Source: an uncultured Oribacterium sp.
GTDB lineage: Bacteria; Bacillota; Clostridia; Lachnospirales; Lachnospiraceae
Direction: 5' to 3'
Assembly: GCA_934270345.1 (NCBI GenBank)
Contig: CAKQPT010000004.1
Span: forward strand, 59,363-123,362
DNA: 64,000 nt
Part shown: positions 47,211 through 56,049 of the stretch, in pieces
Numbering within the stretch: the stretch's first letter is position 1
How the letters are laid out: the number at the start of each line of letters is the position of its first letter
Program-made: the position numbers and the translations under genes
Notes under the pieces: generated by a model
Told to the model about the DNA's origin: nothing
Database searches by the model: none
Seen by the model: only the letters and a program-made list of their open reading frames with translations

Positions 47211-48677
47211 ATGAAGAACCTGAAGAAGCTGACGATTCTGCATTCGAACGATATGCATGGTGATTTCCTCGAGGAGGAGATCGACGAGAAGCTGGTGGGT
47301 GGTGTGTCACTGCTCTCCGGCTATGTCAATAAGGTCCGGCGGGAGGAGAGGAATGTGATCTATGCCGTCGCGGGCGATATGTTCCGTGGCAGTGTCATCG
47401 ATTCGGAGTATAAGGGCACCTCCACGATCGGCATCATGAACCTGGTCGGACCGGATGTCGCAACCATCGGAAACCACGAGGTCGACTACGGGCTCGCGCA
47501 TCTCCTTTTCCTCGAAAAGTGCGCCGACTTCCCGATCATCAATGCAAATCTCCACATCAAGTCGAACGGACGCCGTATGTTCCGCCCGTACTGGATTGCG
47601 AAGCTCGACGGCATGAAGATTCTTTTCATCGGCATCATCACCGAGGAGGTCCTCGCCGCCACGAAGAGTGACGAGCTGATCGGCTCCTTCGTCGATATCG
47701 CGGAAGCCGCGCATGAGGTCGGCAACATCTGTAACGCGTACAATGCCATCGATATCGACTTCACCGTGCTCCTCACGCATATCGGCTTCGAGGAGGATAA
47801 GAAGCTCGCCGAGATGCTTGACCCGGACTGGGGCGTAGACATCATCATCGGTGGCCACAGTCATACGCTTCCGGAAGCGCCGGCGAAGGTCAATGACATC
47901 TACATCGTACAGGCCGGCACAGGCACGAACCAGATCGGCCGCTTTGATATCATGGTGGATACCGACCGGAACGCCATCGACAGCTTCACCTGGCAGATTA
48001 TCCCGATCGATGACAGCCACTGCCCGCGTGACCGCGAGGTGGAAAACTTCATCCGGCACTACCGCGATGTCACCTCGCAGAAGTATGATCGCATCGTCAC
48101 CCGCTTCGCGCATGTGCTGACCCATCCGAAGCGCAATCAGGAAACCTCGCTCGGTAACCTCATCGCGGATATCCTGCGCGACAGCTTCGCGATCGACCTC
48201 ATGCTGATGGGCTCCGGTGCGATCCGAAGCGAGGTGCTCGGTCCGGTGGTGCACTACGGCGACCTCGTCGAGTGTCTGCCGTATGACGACGCCGTCTATA
48301 TGCTGAAAGTCACCGGCACGCAGCTCCAGCGCATGATCCGCCATATCCTCCGGGAGGATGCCTTCGTCGGCGAGCACACGGAGTTCTACCAGTTCTCGCA
48401 TGGCATGCGCATCGTCTGGTCCCGCAGCGCCCAGGCCTTCCGCGAGCTGACGCTCGACGGTGAACCGCTGCACGCCGACCGTCTCTACACCGTCGCGATG
48501 CAGAAGTACCACTACACGAACCTGAAGCCGTTCCTCGACATCACCCTCGAGGAGGCGGAGGAAAACGGCAAGACCAGTGTACTCTCCACCTCGGCCCGCG
48601 ATGTCGTCGAGGAGTACATCACCGTGAATCAGCACCTCGCCCGGGAAGTGGAGGGACGCCTCGTCGTGGAGGCGTGA
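47211..48677 (+). CDS. 5'-nucleotidase/UshA-family metallophosphoesterase, cytoplasmic
   Basis: 488 residues. The N-terminal metallophosphoesterase domain has LHSNDMHG, AGDMFRGS, IGNHEVDYG, THIGFEEDK and GGHSHT. The C-terminal 5'-nucleotidase domain (about 310-480) has ETSLGNLIADILRD, GSGAIRSEV and the substrate-binding YDDAVYMLKVTG. There is no signal peptide, unlike UshA, so it acts inside the cell on nucleotides or related phosphoesters. ATG 47211 is backed by AAAGGAGG; the frame extends upstream without a site. Its last bases are partly duplicated downstream at 48741-48764. Confidence 0.85.
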   Translation: MKNLKKLTILHSNDMHGDFLEEEIDEKLVGGVSLLSGYVNKVRREERNVIYAVAGDMFRGSVIDSEYKGTSTIGIMNLVGPDVATIGNHEVDYGLAHLLFLEKCADFPIINANLHIKSNGRRMFRPYWIAKLDGMKILFIGIITEEVLAATKSDELIGSFVDIAEAAHEVGNICNAYNAIDIDFTVLLTHIGFEEDKKLAEMLDPDWGVDIIIGGHSHTLPEAPAKVNDIYIVQAGTGTNQIGRFDIMVDTDRNAIDSFTWQIIPIDDSHCPRDREVENFIRHYRDVTSQKYDRIVTRFAHVLTHPKRNQETSLGNLIADILRDSFAIDLMLMGSGAIRSEVLGPVVHYGDLVECLPYDDAVYMLKVTGTQLQRMIRHILREDAFVGEHTEFYQFSHGMRIVWSRSAQAFRELTLDGEPLHADRLYTVAMQKYHYTNLKPFLDITLEEAEENGKTSVLSTSARDVVEEYITVNQHLAREVEGRLVVEA

Positions 48678-48879
48678 TGCTCGCATCATCGCACACGTAG
48701 AACAGCTGATGACATCCTGCCGAGGGCCGGAGGACAGCCACGTCGTTGAGGCGTGATGCATAGCGCCGCCGAGGCCTGCGAAATGTCGGCATGGTGTTGG
48801 ACCTTATGCTGTCATTCCTCGACAATCATGTGGGCACCAGCTCTTTGCCAGCTTGAACTATATCATTTCTGGCGATTTA

Positions 48880-49120
48880 AGAAATTTCATATACACATTT
48901 GGAGGCTTATACAGTTCTTTTGAAAAATAATATATGATGAAGCCTGATTTTGAAAAAATCATATACTCAAAGGGCGAATTTCATACTGTAACGCAGTTCA
49001 TAGTATATGATATTGGGGAAATACGAGAGTTTCATATATTATTTCATATACTTCCATCGAAAAACATGCTATGAGATATATTAAATTTCAAAAATAGACA
49101 CCTTTAATATATCTCGTTAA
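48880..49120. other. AT-rich stretch with repeated TCATATA motifs
   Basis: Part of a 623-bp gene-free gap (48678-49300). About seven copies of (T)TCATATA or its complement lie at 48885, 48931, 48958, 49003, 49030 and 49042, some facing each other. A 13-bp inverted repeat, GAGATATATTAAA/TTTAATATATCTC, spans about 49073-49115. No frame of convincing length. Base composition is far below that of the neighbours. Confidence 0.5.
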
Positions 49121-49161
49121 CAGTCAGACACTGCTCGAATGATTATCACTAATATGCAAGC

Positions 49162-49213
49162 AGAAAGAAGGCGTCGCGCACCTGGCTACGAATTCAGGAG
49201 CATGACGCCTTCT
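49162..49213 (-). terminator. Terminator after the coiled-coil membrane protein gene
   Basis: AGAAGGCGTC pairs with GACGCCTTCT around a 28-base loop; TTTCTGCTTGC follows on the minus strand. Upstream of it a second hairpin lies directly past the gene stop. Confidence 0.55.
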
Positions 49214-49260
49214 CGTTCTTATAGTTTCTTATGTTCTTATAAATCGGAGTTTTCTCTATC

Positions 49261-49294
49261 GTCGTCTCCTATGTATCTATACATAGGAGACGAC
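49261..49294. repeat. Perfect 16-bp inverted repeat at the 3' end of the coiled-coil gene
   Basis: GTCGTCTCCTATGTAT and ATACATAGGAGACGAC are separated by only CT. It begins six bases past the stop codon of the minus-strand gene. No T tract follows, so it may protect the mRNA 3' end and not terminate. Confidence 0.6.
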
Positions 49295-49300
49295 AGCCTC

Positions 49301-49966
49301 TTAGAACGGAAGCTGGATCTTCGGAAGTGAGCCGAGGAGGCTCTTGAAGGTCTCGACATAGCCCTTCAGTTCGCTGACAACATCGAAGAAGTCATCGATC
49401 TGACCGCTGTAGGTCTGGTAGGTGCGCTGAAGTTTGCCGACCATATCGTCGATCTTCTCCATGGTTTCGAAGGCATCCTGCAGCTGCGTTTCGTAGGTCT
49501 GGAAGGTGCGGTAGATGTAGATGCCGAAACCGAAGAAGGTGATGAGCATAATCAGCACCAGTACAAGCACTGTAATCATGATGTAGCGGTTCCGTCGGAT
49601 TTCGATCATCAGCTCTGCATTGGTCGGTCCCTCATAGCCTGCGCCCGGCATGAAGCTGTCGCTGTTACGACGGGACTTCGCCTGCTTCGCGGCGGCTTCC
49701 TCTGCTGCGAGACCACCGGTGTAGTTCGATGCATCCTCCTTTTTCACCGCCTGCAGCGGCACACCCATCCGCTCCGGATCTGCCGGGCGATTCTGGGTCG
49801 CACGACGCGGCGGCTGATTATGGGTCAGCAGCTCATTCGGATCGGCCGGGCGGCGTAAGCGCTCTGTTCTCGGCACGCCATTCACATCGTTTCGCGGTGC
49901 TCGCTTCTGTGCTCCAACAGACGCGGTACTGGCACCTGTCGTCGTATTCTTCAGCTCATCTGCCAT
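49301..49966 (-). CDS. Unknown single-span membrane protein with C-terminal coiled coil
   Basis: 221 residues. A charged, Pro/Arg-rich N-terminal cytoplasmic part (1-128) contains two RRPADPNE/RPADPER-like repeats. One membrane helix (about 130-155, ITVLVLVLIMLITFFGFGIYI) is followed by a helical segment (160-215) with FQTYETQLQDAFETMEKI that should form a coiled coil outside. No known family. ATG at 49964-49966 has GAGGGGGAAA. Monocistronic between gene-free flanks. Confidence 0.65.
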   Translation of the reverse strand: MADELKNTTTGASTASVGAQKRAPRNDVNGVPRTERLRRPADPNELLTHNQPPRRATQNRPADPERMGVPLQAVKKEDASNYTGGLAAEEAAAKQAKSRRNSDSFMPGAGYEGPTNAELMIEIRRNRYIMITVLVLVLIMLITFFGFGIYIYRTFQTYETQLQDAFETMEKIDDMVGKLQRTYQTYSGQIDDFFDVVSELKGYVETFKSLLGSLPKIQLPF

Positions 49967-50164
49967 CGCTGTTTCCCCCTCTTTATCGTCTGCAATAAGA
50001 ATCAAAACTCATCATGATAAAGCCATTTTCTTCATGATAAGGACGTTCCATTCAATCCAGTTTGATATTTCATTTGAAGTAGTACAGATATATTTATTAT
50101 ACCACAGCGCCTCCCGCTTACCATCGGTCCATCAGAGGAAATGTAGAAAAAACAGAGGGCGTTC

Positions 50165-50256
50165 GTTACAGTTCAGACTGGGGGCTCGAAGGAGCATCAA
50201 CGGAGGACATACGCAGAGACCGTGTGAAATCAAGCCAGGCCCCCGGCCTGCGTGAC
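50165..50256. repeat. Dispersed intergenic repeat, full copy H
   Basis: Starts GTTACAGTTCAGACTGGGGG and carries CATCAACGGAGGACATACGC and GACCGTGTGAAATCAAGCC, the reverse complement of copy G. It fills much of the 323-bp gap 49967-50289, where no gene was seen. Confidence 0.75.
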
Positions 50257-50289
50257 ACCATGATACGGAATGCCACATCTCCTTCGAAA

Positions 50290-50790
50290 CTAATCGCCGA
50301 AGGTCAGCCGCATCTGATGCCACTCGACATTTCCATGCGTGGATTCGCTGATGCCCTCATCCACGAAGCCAAAGCTCGCGTAGTAGTGCACCAGGAGGTC
50401 CTTGCAGGTCAGGACAAGACCCTTTCGTCCCTGCTGCCGGGCGTCCTCGATGGCGCGGCGTAGCAGTCGTCCGGCGTACCCCCGATTCCGGTACGCCGGC
50501 AGGGTATTTACGCCGAAAATCATCTGCCATGCGCCATGTTCGTCGTGCATCTCCGCACGCTCATACATTTCATCCGTGAGATCTGCTTCATCCGTCACGA
50601 AGCCATCCACGAAAGAAATCAGCTGATCCCACTCGTACAACAGCCAGAAATGATCACCATAATACCGGATGCGTCCTTCAAACTCCTCCCGCGTTGCAGC
50701 TTCCGTTGCCGGAAAGCACGCGGCCTCCACTGCGGTGATCGCATCAATATCCACCATACGTGCATGTCGGATGTTGAACTCTTCACTCAT
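50290..50790 (-). CDS. GNAT-family N-acetyltransferase
   Basis: 166 residues. The acetyl-CoA loop lies in YRNRGYAGRLLRRAIEDARQQG (about 100-120, cited by RNRGYAGRLL), after the beta strand WQMIFGVNTL. The C-terminal HYYASFGFVDEGISES is like the arylalkylamine-type GNATs. The target, a small amine or a protein, is unknown. GGAG ten bases before ATG at 50788-50790. It is followed closely on the same strand by no gene. Confidence 0.82.
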   Translation of the reverse strand: MSEEFNIRHARMVDIDAITAVEAACFPATEAATREEFEGRIRYYGDHFWLLYEWDQLISFVDGFVTDEADLTDEMYERAEMHDEHGAWQMIFGVNTLPAYRNRGYAGRLLRRAIEDARQQGRKGLVLTCKDLLVHYYASFGFVDEGISESTHGNVEWHQMRLTFGD

Positions 50791-50825
50791 TTTCTTTACA
50801 CTCCAGGATTCTTTTTATTATGCTA

Positions 50826-51875
50826 TCATGCTTCACTGTACAGCAGCCAGTCGATGGCGCGTTCGAACCAGTCCGCGATGTGCAGGTCGACCTCGCGATG
50901 CTTCACCGGTTCGACGACCTCCTGGGTCGAGAGGCTGAGGCCATGCACGCCCTTCGGATAGAGATGATACTCCACCGGGATGCCGTGCTCGATGAGCGCG
51001 TTCACGAGGAGCAGCGAGTTCTGTACCGGTACGGAATCGTCCTCGACGGTCTGCCATACAAAGGTCCTCGGTGTCGATGCGTGTACCTGGGTCTCGAGGG
51101 AGAACCAGCGGCGTACGCGCTCGTAATCCGTATCCTCACCGTACTTCGCGATGAAGTCCTCTCGCTTTCCGAGCAGCCGCTCGAAGCTTCTAGGATGACA
51201 GTACGCTCCGGAACTGATGACCGGATAGCAGAGCATCAGTCCATCCGGACGGAAGAGCTGTGCAGGATCTGCCGACGGCTGATGCAGTTCCTCCAGTACC
51301 TCCGTGAAGATCGGATCTCCGTTCCAGTCCGTATCATCGAAGTGAATGCCGATCGAGGCGGAAACATGGGCACCGGCACTGAAGCCGCAGAGATAGACCG
51401 GCTCGTCCGTGAAGAGCTCCCGCGTCTTTCCGATGGCCCAGGCGACCTGCTTCAGTGGGCGTAAGCCGAGGATTTCGCTTTCACAGTCATAGTTGAAGAC
51501 AAGTGCACGGAAGCCGTAGGCGTTAAAGGCATGGGCGATCGGTTCCCACTCCCGGTGGCTGAGCCAGCTGTAGCCGCCGCCCGGAATCACGATTACCGTG
51601 CCACGCTGCTTTCCGGCGCGTACAGGATGCGGATAGCCTGGAATCGCTACATTCACATCGGTATGCACCGCCCGCTCACTGAGCGGCGCAGCGGAATTCT
51701 CAGCATTGGCCTCGGAAGAGTGGTGGTCGCGCACCGCGGTAAGGGCATCCGAAAAACCGTCCTGGATGGCCTGTGCCTGCGCGGCGACGTTCCGTGGGAG
51801 CCGTCCGGCGGAAAGCAGCGCCTCCTGGGCTTCCTCGTAGATCAGTTTTGCATCATATATACCTGTGTAAATCAT
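50826..51875 (-). CDS. Alpha/beta hydrolase (BD-FAE/esterase-like)
   Basis: 349 residues. IVIPGGGYSWLSHREW forms the oxyanion region, the nucleophile Ser is in CGFSAGAHVSA, the acid is expected in VEDDSVPV and the His in YPKGVHGLSL. The pattern fits acetylxylan-esterase or kynurenine-formamidase-like hydrolases. A Ser/Ala/Glu-rich loop near 45-65 holds an AGCATTGGCC motif (51702-51711). No signal peptide. ATG at 51873-51875 follows GGAGGCACAC. It lies 36 bp upstream of the GNAT gene and could share its transcript. Confidence 0.8.
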   Translation of the reverse strand: MIYTGIYDAKLIYEEAQEALLSAGRLPRNVAAQAQAIQDGFSDALTAVRDHHSSEANAENSAAPLSERAVHTDVNVAIPGYPHPVRAGKQRGTVIVIPGGGYSWLSHREWEPIAHAFNAYGFRALVFNYDCESEILGLRPLKQVAWAIGKTRELFTDEPVYLCGFSAGAHVSASIGIHFDDTDWNGDPIFTEVLEELHQPSADPAQLFRPDGLMLCYPVISSGAYCHPRSFERLLGKREDFIAKYGEDTDYERVRRWFSLETQVHASTPRTFVWQTVEDDSVPVQNSLLLVNALIEHGIPVEYHLYPKGVHGLSLSTQEVVEPVKHREVDLHIADWFERAIDWLLYSEA

Positions 51876-51893
51876 GTGTGCCTCCATCGGATG

Positions 51894-51934
51894 GAAAAAT
51901 CACGGGGCCTCGACGCTTCGAGGATCCCCGTGAT
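51894..51934 (-). terminator. Intrinsic terminator after the cupin gene
   Basis: ATCACGGGG-CCTCGA pairs with TCGAGG-CCCCGTGAT with a small bulge; five T residues follow on the minus strand. Confidence 0.8.
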
Positions 51935-51974
51935 ATGGTGGTTCAATGTAGTCGCCCGGCAGTGCGTGGCGTAC

Positions 51975-52328
51975 TCAGTCCTTCACGAAATCCTCGCGGT
52001 ATGGTGTGAAGATGTCGATGAGCTGTCCGGCCTCGAGGCAGACACAGCCGTGCTCGACACCGTCGGTCTTCAGCAGCGTATCGCCTTCGGTGACGATGTG
52101 CTTCTCCCCATCGATCGTGAACTCGAACTTACCGGACTTGATATAGGTGATCTGGGTGTGCGGGTGATGATGAAGCTTGCCGATGGCGCCCTCATCGAAG
52201 GTATTCTCGACGACCATCACATCATCGGAGTATGCAAGGACGCGCTTCGTGACGCCTTCCCCGCCGGACTCTGTGACGATATCCTTATAAAATACCCAAC
52301 GTTCATTCTTGTGCTCGTGATCTAACAT
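51975..52328 (-). CDS. Single-domain cupin protein
   Basis: 117 residues. The two cupin motifs are visible: GKLHHHPHTQITYIKSGKFEF (His cluster and Glu/Gly pattern) and EGDTLLKTDGVEHGCVCLE (second His). A small metal-binding beta barrel, often a sugar isomerase-like or sensor protein; function not predictable. AAAGGGAGAACC before ATG at 52326-52328. Monocistronic. Confidence 0.8.
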   Translation of the reverse strand: MLDHEHKNERWVFYKDIVTESGGEGVTKRVLAYSDDVMVVENTFDEGAIGKLHHHPHTQITYIKSGKFEFTIDGEKHIVTEGDTLLKTDGVEHGCVCLEAGQLIDIFTPYREDFVKD

Positions 52329-52451
52329 CTGTGGTTCTCCCTTTTCTGTTGTCGCGGTCGCAGACGACCGCCTGTGATGACTCTATTTTAGCGCCAGGTG
52401 AACCGCTTTACAAGATACATCAGCCGGTGAGCAGAAAATCCGCGCACCGGC

Positions 52452-52510
52452 TGTTACTGTTAAGACCGGAGGCCGGAGGGGCGGCAACGGAGGCCCCCGT
52501 CTGAACTTAC
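52452..52510. repeat. Dispersed intergenic repeat, copy I
   Basis: Carries CCGGAGGGGCGGCAACGGAG and TCTGAACTTACC. It sits between the nspC stop and the cupin promoter region. Confidence 0.6.
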
Positions 52511-52532
52511 CACCGGCTGAAGTATTTTTCCG

Positions 52533-53828
52533 TCACATCCGTCCCAGCCGGTACTTGAAGTCCCGGTAGCCGAAGTGGACGAGTTCCTCGGTGCGGCCAT
52601 CCGGCTTCCGGGTAACAATCGCCGGAAGCGGCATGCCGTTGAAGGTGTTGTTCTTGCAGGTCGTGTAGATCGCCATGTCACCGAAGACGAGGAGATCCCC
52701 GATCTTCGGCTCTGTGTCGAAGCTGTAGTCGCCGATCACATCACCGGCGAGGCAGGTCGGTCCGGCGAGGCGGACCGTGCAGGCCTTTTCGCCCGCGTCA
52801 CCGGCCTGAAGCAGCGGCGGGCGGTACGGCATCTCGATGACGTCCGGCATGTGACAGGCCGCACTGGCGTCGAGGATCGCGACGCTCGTTTCGCCGTTTT
52901 TCACGACGTCCAGCACATGGGTCAACAGGTATCCGGCATTCAGCGCGCAGGCTTCGCCCGGCTCGAGGTAGACCGTCACATCCCAGCTCTCCTGTGCGCG
53001 GCGGATGCACTGCTCGAGCAGCGCGATGTCATAGCCCGGGCGCGTGATGTGATGCCCGCCGCCGAAATTGAGCCATGTCAGCTTCGGCAGGAGATCGCCG
53101 AACTTCTCTGCGACGGCGTCCAGTGTCTCTGCCAGTGCGTCGGCATCCTGCTCACAGAGCGTGTGAAAATGCAGTCCGTCGAGAAGCTGTGGCAGCTCCG
53201 GATGGGCCGCGACGGCGGCCTCCCACTGTGCCCGTGTCGTGCCCAGGCGGCTGCCCGGGGCGCACGGATCATAGATGGCATGACCGTCCTGGGTCGAGTG
53301 CTCCGGATTGATACGGAGACCCAGGCTCTTGCCGGCGGCCTTCGCCTGTGGTCCGAACTTGAGAAGCTGCGTCGGCGAATTAAAGACGATGTGGTCCGCA
53401 TAGCGGATAAGTTCTTCCATCTCATCTTCCCGGTACGCGGCACAGAATACATGCACCTCTTTTTCCGGCATTTCCTCGGCGCCGAGTCGCGCCTCATAGA
53501 GGCCGCTCGCCTCGGTCCCCGCGAGATGCGGGGCGAGGATCGGATAGAGGTCGTAATTACTGAAGGCCTTCTGCGCAAGGAGGATCCGGCAGCCGGTTCG
53601 CTCCGCGAGGGCACCCAGAATCTCAGCATTGGCCTGCAGCTGTGCTTCGTCGAGCAGATAGCACGGGGTCGGCAGCGCATGAAAGGCCGCCGGGGTCACG
53701 CCACTGATCGACGCAAACGGCGCACGGGTGTCCGCTGCCGTCGCGGATGCCGGATCCGCTGCTGGCTGCGTAGAAAGCGGTGCCGCCGACACTTCTGCAC
53801 CCGCCTGCGCAATATCCCGCGGCTCCAT
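52533..53828 (-). CDS. nspC: Carboxynorspermidine/carboxyspermidine decarboxylase
   Basis: PLP enzyme of the alanine-racemase/ODC fold that decarboxylates carboxyspermidine to spermidine. 431 residues; the first 45 or so are an Ala/Ser/Thr-rich extension absent from most NspC proteins. Lys87 in LLAQKAFSNYD binds PLP, HFHTLCEQ and NFGGGHH contact phosphate, and YTTCKNNTFNG near the C-terminus is characteristic. An AGCATTGGCC motif lies at 53625-53634. ATG overlaps the preceding stop by one base (TGATG). Last gene of the polyamine operon. Confidence 0.92.
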   Translation of the reverse strand: MEPRDIAQAGAEVSAAPLSTQPAADPASATAADTRAPFASISGVTPAAFHALPTPCYLLDEAQLQANAEILGALAERTGCRILLAQKAFSNYDLYPILAPHLAGTEASGLYEARLGAEEMPEKEVHVFCAAYREDEMEELIRYADHIVFNSPTQLLKFGPQAKAAGKSLGLRINPEHSTQDGHAIYDPCAPGSRLGTTRAQWEAAVAAHPELPQLLDGLHFHTLCEQDADALAETLDAVAEKFGDLLPKLTWLNFGGGHHITRPGYDIALLEQCIRRAQESWDVTVYLEPGEACALNAGYLLTHVLDVVKNGETSVAILDASAACHMPDVIEMPYRPPLLQAGDAGEKACTVRLAGPTCLAGDVIGDYSFDTEPKIGDLLVFGDMAIYTTCKNNTFNGMPLPAIVTRKPDGRTEELVHFGYRDFKYRLGRM

Positions 53829-55087
53829 CAGTCTACGAGCGCCGGGTTATGATTCTCGCGGCGCGGAAGTCCGTACTTGTCGAGGGCGTCGAGGAAAGGA
53901 TCCGGGTTAAACTCCTCGACGGTGTATACGCCCGGCTTGATCCACTCGCCGGTCAGCATCATGAGCGCACCGCACATCGCCGGTACGCCGGTGGTGTAGC
54001 TGATCGCCTGGCTGCCGACCTCGCGGTAGCACTCCTGGTGATCGCAGACGTTGTAGATATAGTAGTGCTTCTCCTGACCGTCCTTCACACCGGTGAAGAT
54101 GCAGCCGATATTGGTCTTACCCTTCGTGCGCGGGCCGAGGCTCGCCGGATCCGGGAGGAGGGCCTTCAGGAACTGAATCGGCACGATTTCCTGCCCCTGG
54201 AAGCTGATCGGGGTGGTCGACAGCATGCCGACGTCCTCGAGACAGCGCATATGATCAAGGTAGCTCTGACCGAAGGTCATGAAGAAACGGATGCGCTTCA
54301 CATCCGGCAGGTTCTTGCCGAGGGACTCGATCTCCTCGTGGTGCAGAAGGTACATATCCTTCTCGCCGACCTCGTCGAAGGTATACTCGCGCTTGATGCT
54401 CATCGCCGGGATCTCCACCCACTTGCCGTTCTCCATGTAACTGCCCGGTGCAGATACCTCACGGAGGTTGATCTCCGGGTTGAAGTTGGTCGCGAAAGCA
54501 TAGCCGTGGTCACCGCCGTTACAGTCGAGGATGTCGATGGTGTCGATGCGGTCGAACTCGTGCTTCGCCGCATACGCGCAGTACGCCTGGGTCACGCCCG
54601 GGTCGAAGCCGCAGCCGAGCAGCGCGGTGAGGCCGGCCTCCTCGAACTTCTTCTTGTAGGCCCACTGCCAGCTGTAGTCGAAGTAGGCGGAGAAGCCGGC
54701 TTCCTTACAGCGCTTCTCGTAGATCGCGCGCCACTCCGGATCATCGGTGTTCTCCGGCTCGTAGTTTGCGGTATCCATGTAGTTGACGCCGCAGGCGAGG
54801 CAGGCATCCATGATGGTGAGGTCCTGGTACGGAAGGGCGATGTTCATCACGAGATCCGGCCGGTAGCTGCGGATCAGTGTGCAAAGCTGCTCCACGTCAT
54901 CGGCATCGACCTGTGCCGTCGTGATCTTCGTCTTCGTCGTCGGTGCGAGCTTCTCCGCGAGTGCGTCACACTTCGACTTGGTGCGGCTGGCAATGCAGAG
55001 CTCCGTAAAAACGTCACTCACCTGACAGCACTTGGAAATCGCAACACTGGCTACACCACCGCAGCCGATCACTAATACTCTACTCAT
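53828..55087 (-). CDS. Carboxyspermidine dehydrogenase (saccharopine dehydrogenase family)
   Basis: 419 residues. A Rossmann start VLVIGCGGVASVAISKC, then ANYEPENTDD and LGCGFDPGVTQAYCAYA, is the carboxynorspermidine synthase type and not lysine saccharopine dehydrogenase. It condenses putrescine (or diaminopropane) with aspartate semialdehyde, using NADPH, to give the carboxy-triamine used by NspC. AAAAGGAGAG before ATG at 55085-55087. Cotranscribed between speB and nspC. Confidence 0.9.
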   Translation of the reverse strand: MSRVLVIGCGGVASVAISKCCQVSDVFTELCIASRTKSKCDALAEKLAPTTKTKITTAQVDADDVEQLCTLIRSYRPDLVMNIALPYQDLTIMDACLACGVNYMDTANYEPENTDDPEWRAIYEKRCKEAGFSAYFDYSWQWAYKKKFEEAGLTALLGCGFDPGVTQAYCAYAAKHEFDRIDTIDILDCNGGDHGYAFATNFNPEINLREVSAPGSYMENGKWVEIPAMSIKREYTFDEVGEKDMYLLHHEEIESLGKNLPDVKRIRFFMTFGQSYLDHMRCLEDVGMLSTTPISFQGQEIVPIQFLKALLPDPASLGPRTKGKTNIGCIFTGVKDGQEKHYYIYNVCDHQECYREVGSQAISYTTGVPAMCGALMMLTGEWIKPGVYTVEEFNPDPFLDALDKYGLPRRENHNPALVD

Positions 55088-55191
55088 AAGGGTACTCTCC
55101 TTTTCCTGATTGATCTCTATCCGGTATTTTCCGGCAGGTCTGATTTGCTTCTATTTCCATCCTCTCTCCGCACATACGGATCGGGGCATGT

Positions 55192-56049
55192 TTACTTCTG
55201 CAGTGCCAGCAGGAGCTCTCGCAGCACCTTGCAGGCGGTTGCGGTGGATACGCCGCTCGTATCCAGCATCGGGGCGAGCTCGTTCACATCGGCGGCGACG
55301 ATATTTGCCTTCATCGCGGTGCGAATGGCCTCGAGCAGCTGCAGGAAGCTCACGCCGCCCGCCTCCGGTGTACCGGTGCCCGGGAAGGCCGATGGATCGA
55401 GGCAGTCGAGGTCGATAGTCAGGTAGACCGGCGTCCCCTTCTGCTGCAGCTTCTCCACAAGCTCTGAAAGTCCGGTAAAATCGAACTTGTGCATATCCGT
55501 GTGCGCACTTGCGAAGCGGAACTCCTCCCGCTCGCCGCTCCGGATGCAGAACTGGTGGATGCGTCCATCACCGAGGAGGTCATGACAGCGGCGGAGCACA
55601 CAGGCGTGGCTCAGCTGCGCGCCGAGGTAGTCGTCCCGCAGGTCGGCATGGGCATCGAAGTGAATGATCTCGAGATCCGGATACTTCGCAGCGACGGCGC
55701 GTACGGCGCCGAGCGTTACGAGGTGCTCACCGCCGAGAAGCAGTGGCAGCTTGCCATCCTGCAGGATCTCCGCCGCGCGAGCCTCGATGTCCTGAAGGGC
55801 CATCTCACTGGATCCGAAGCAGAGCTCGAGGTCCCCGCTGTCAAATACCTTCGCGTCCATAAGATCCTTGTCCTGATATGGACTGTAGGTCTCGAGGCCG
55901 AAGCTCTCGTGTCGCATCGCCGCCGGGCCGAAGCGTGCGCCCGGACGGAAGCTCGTGGTCGAGTCAAACGGCGCGCCGTAGAGCACGATGTCTGCTTCCT
56001 CGTAGCCCGCGTCGCAGCCGATAAAGTTTTCAATATTTGGTGTAAGCAT
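55192..56049 (-). CDS. speB: Agmatinase
   Basis: Hydrolyses agmatine to putrescine and urea with two Mn ions. 285 residues of the ureohydrolase fold. Metal ligands lie in GGEHLVTLG, HFDAHADLRDDY and TIDLDCLDPSAFPGTGTPE. The ATG overlaps the speE stop by one base (TGATG). It could in principle act on another guanidino compound, but the operon supports agmatine. Confidence 0.93.
   Translation of the reverse strand: MLTPNIENFIGCDAGYEEADIVLYGAPFDSTTSFRPGARFGPAAMRHESFGLETYSPYQDKDLMDAKVFDSGDLELCFGSSEMALQDIEARAAEILQDGKLPLLLGGEHLVTLGAVRAVAAKYPDLEIIHFDAHADLRDDYLGAQLSHACVLRRCHDLLGDGRIHQFCIRSGEREEFRFASAHTDMHKFDFTGLSELVEKLQQKGTPVYLTIDLDCLDPSAFPGTGTPEAGGVSFLQLLEAIRTAMKANIVAADVNELAPMLDTSGVSTATACKVLRELLLALQK

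Noticed and set aside
48880..49120. Possible CRISPR array in the TCATATA-rich stretch.
   Set aside because: The repeats are only 7 bases, irregularly spaced and in both orientations; no 28-37-bp repeat unit and no cas gene is present.
53828..55087. Lysine biosynthesis saccharopine dehydrogenase.
   Set aside because: Sequence motifs and the neighbouring nspC fit the carboxyspermidine dehydrogenase group; no lysine genes are nearby.
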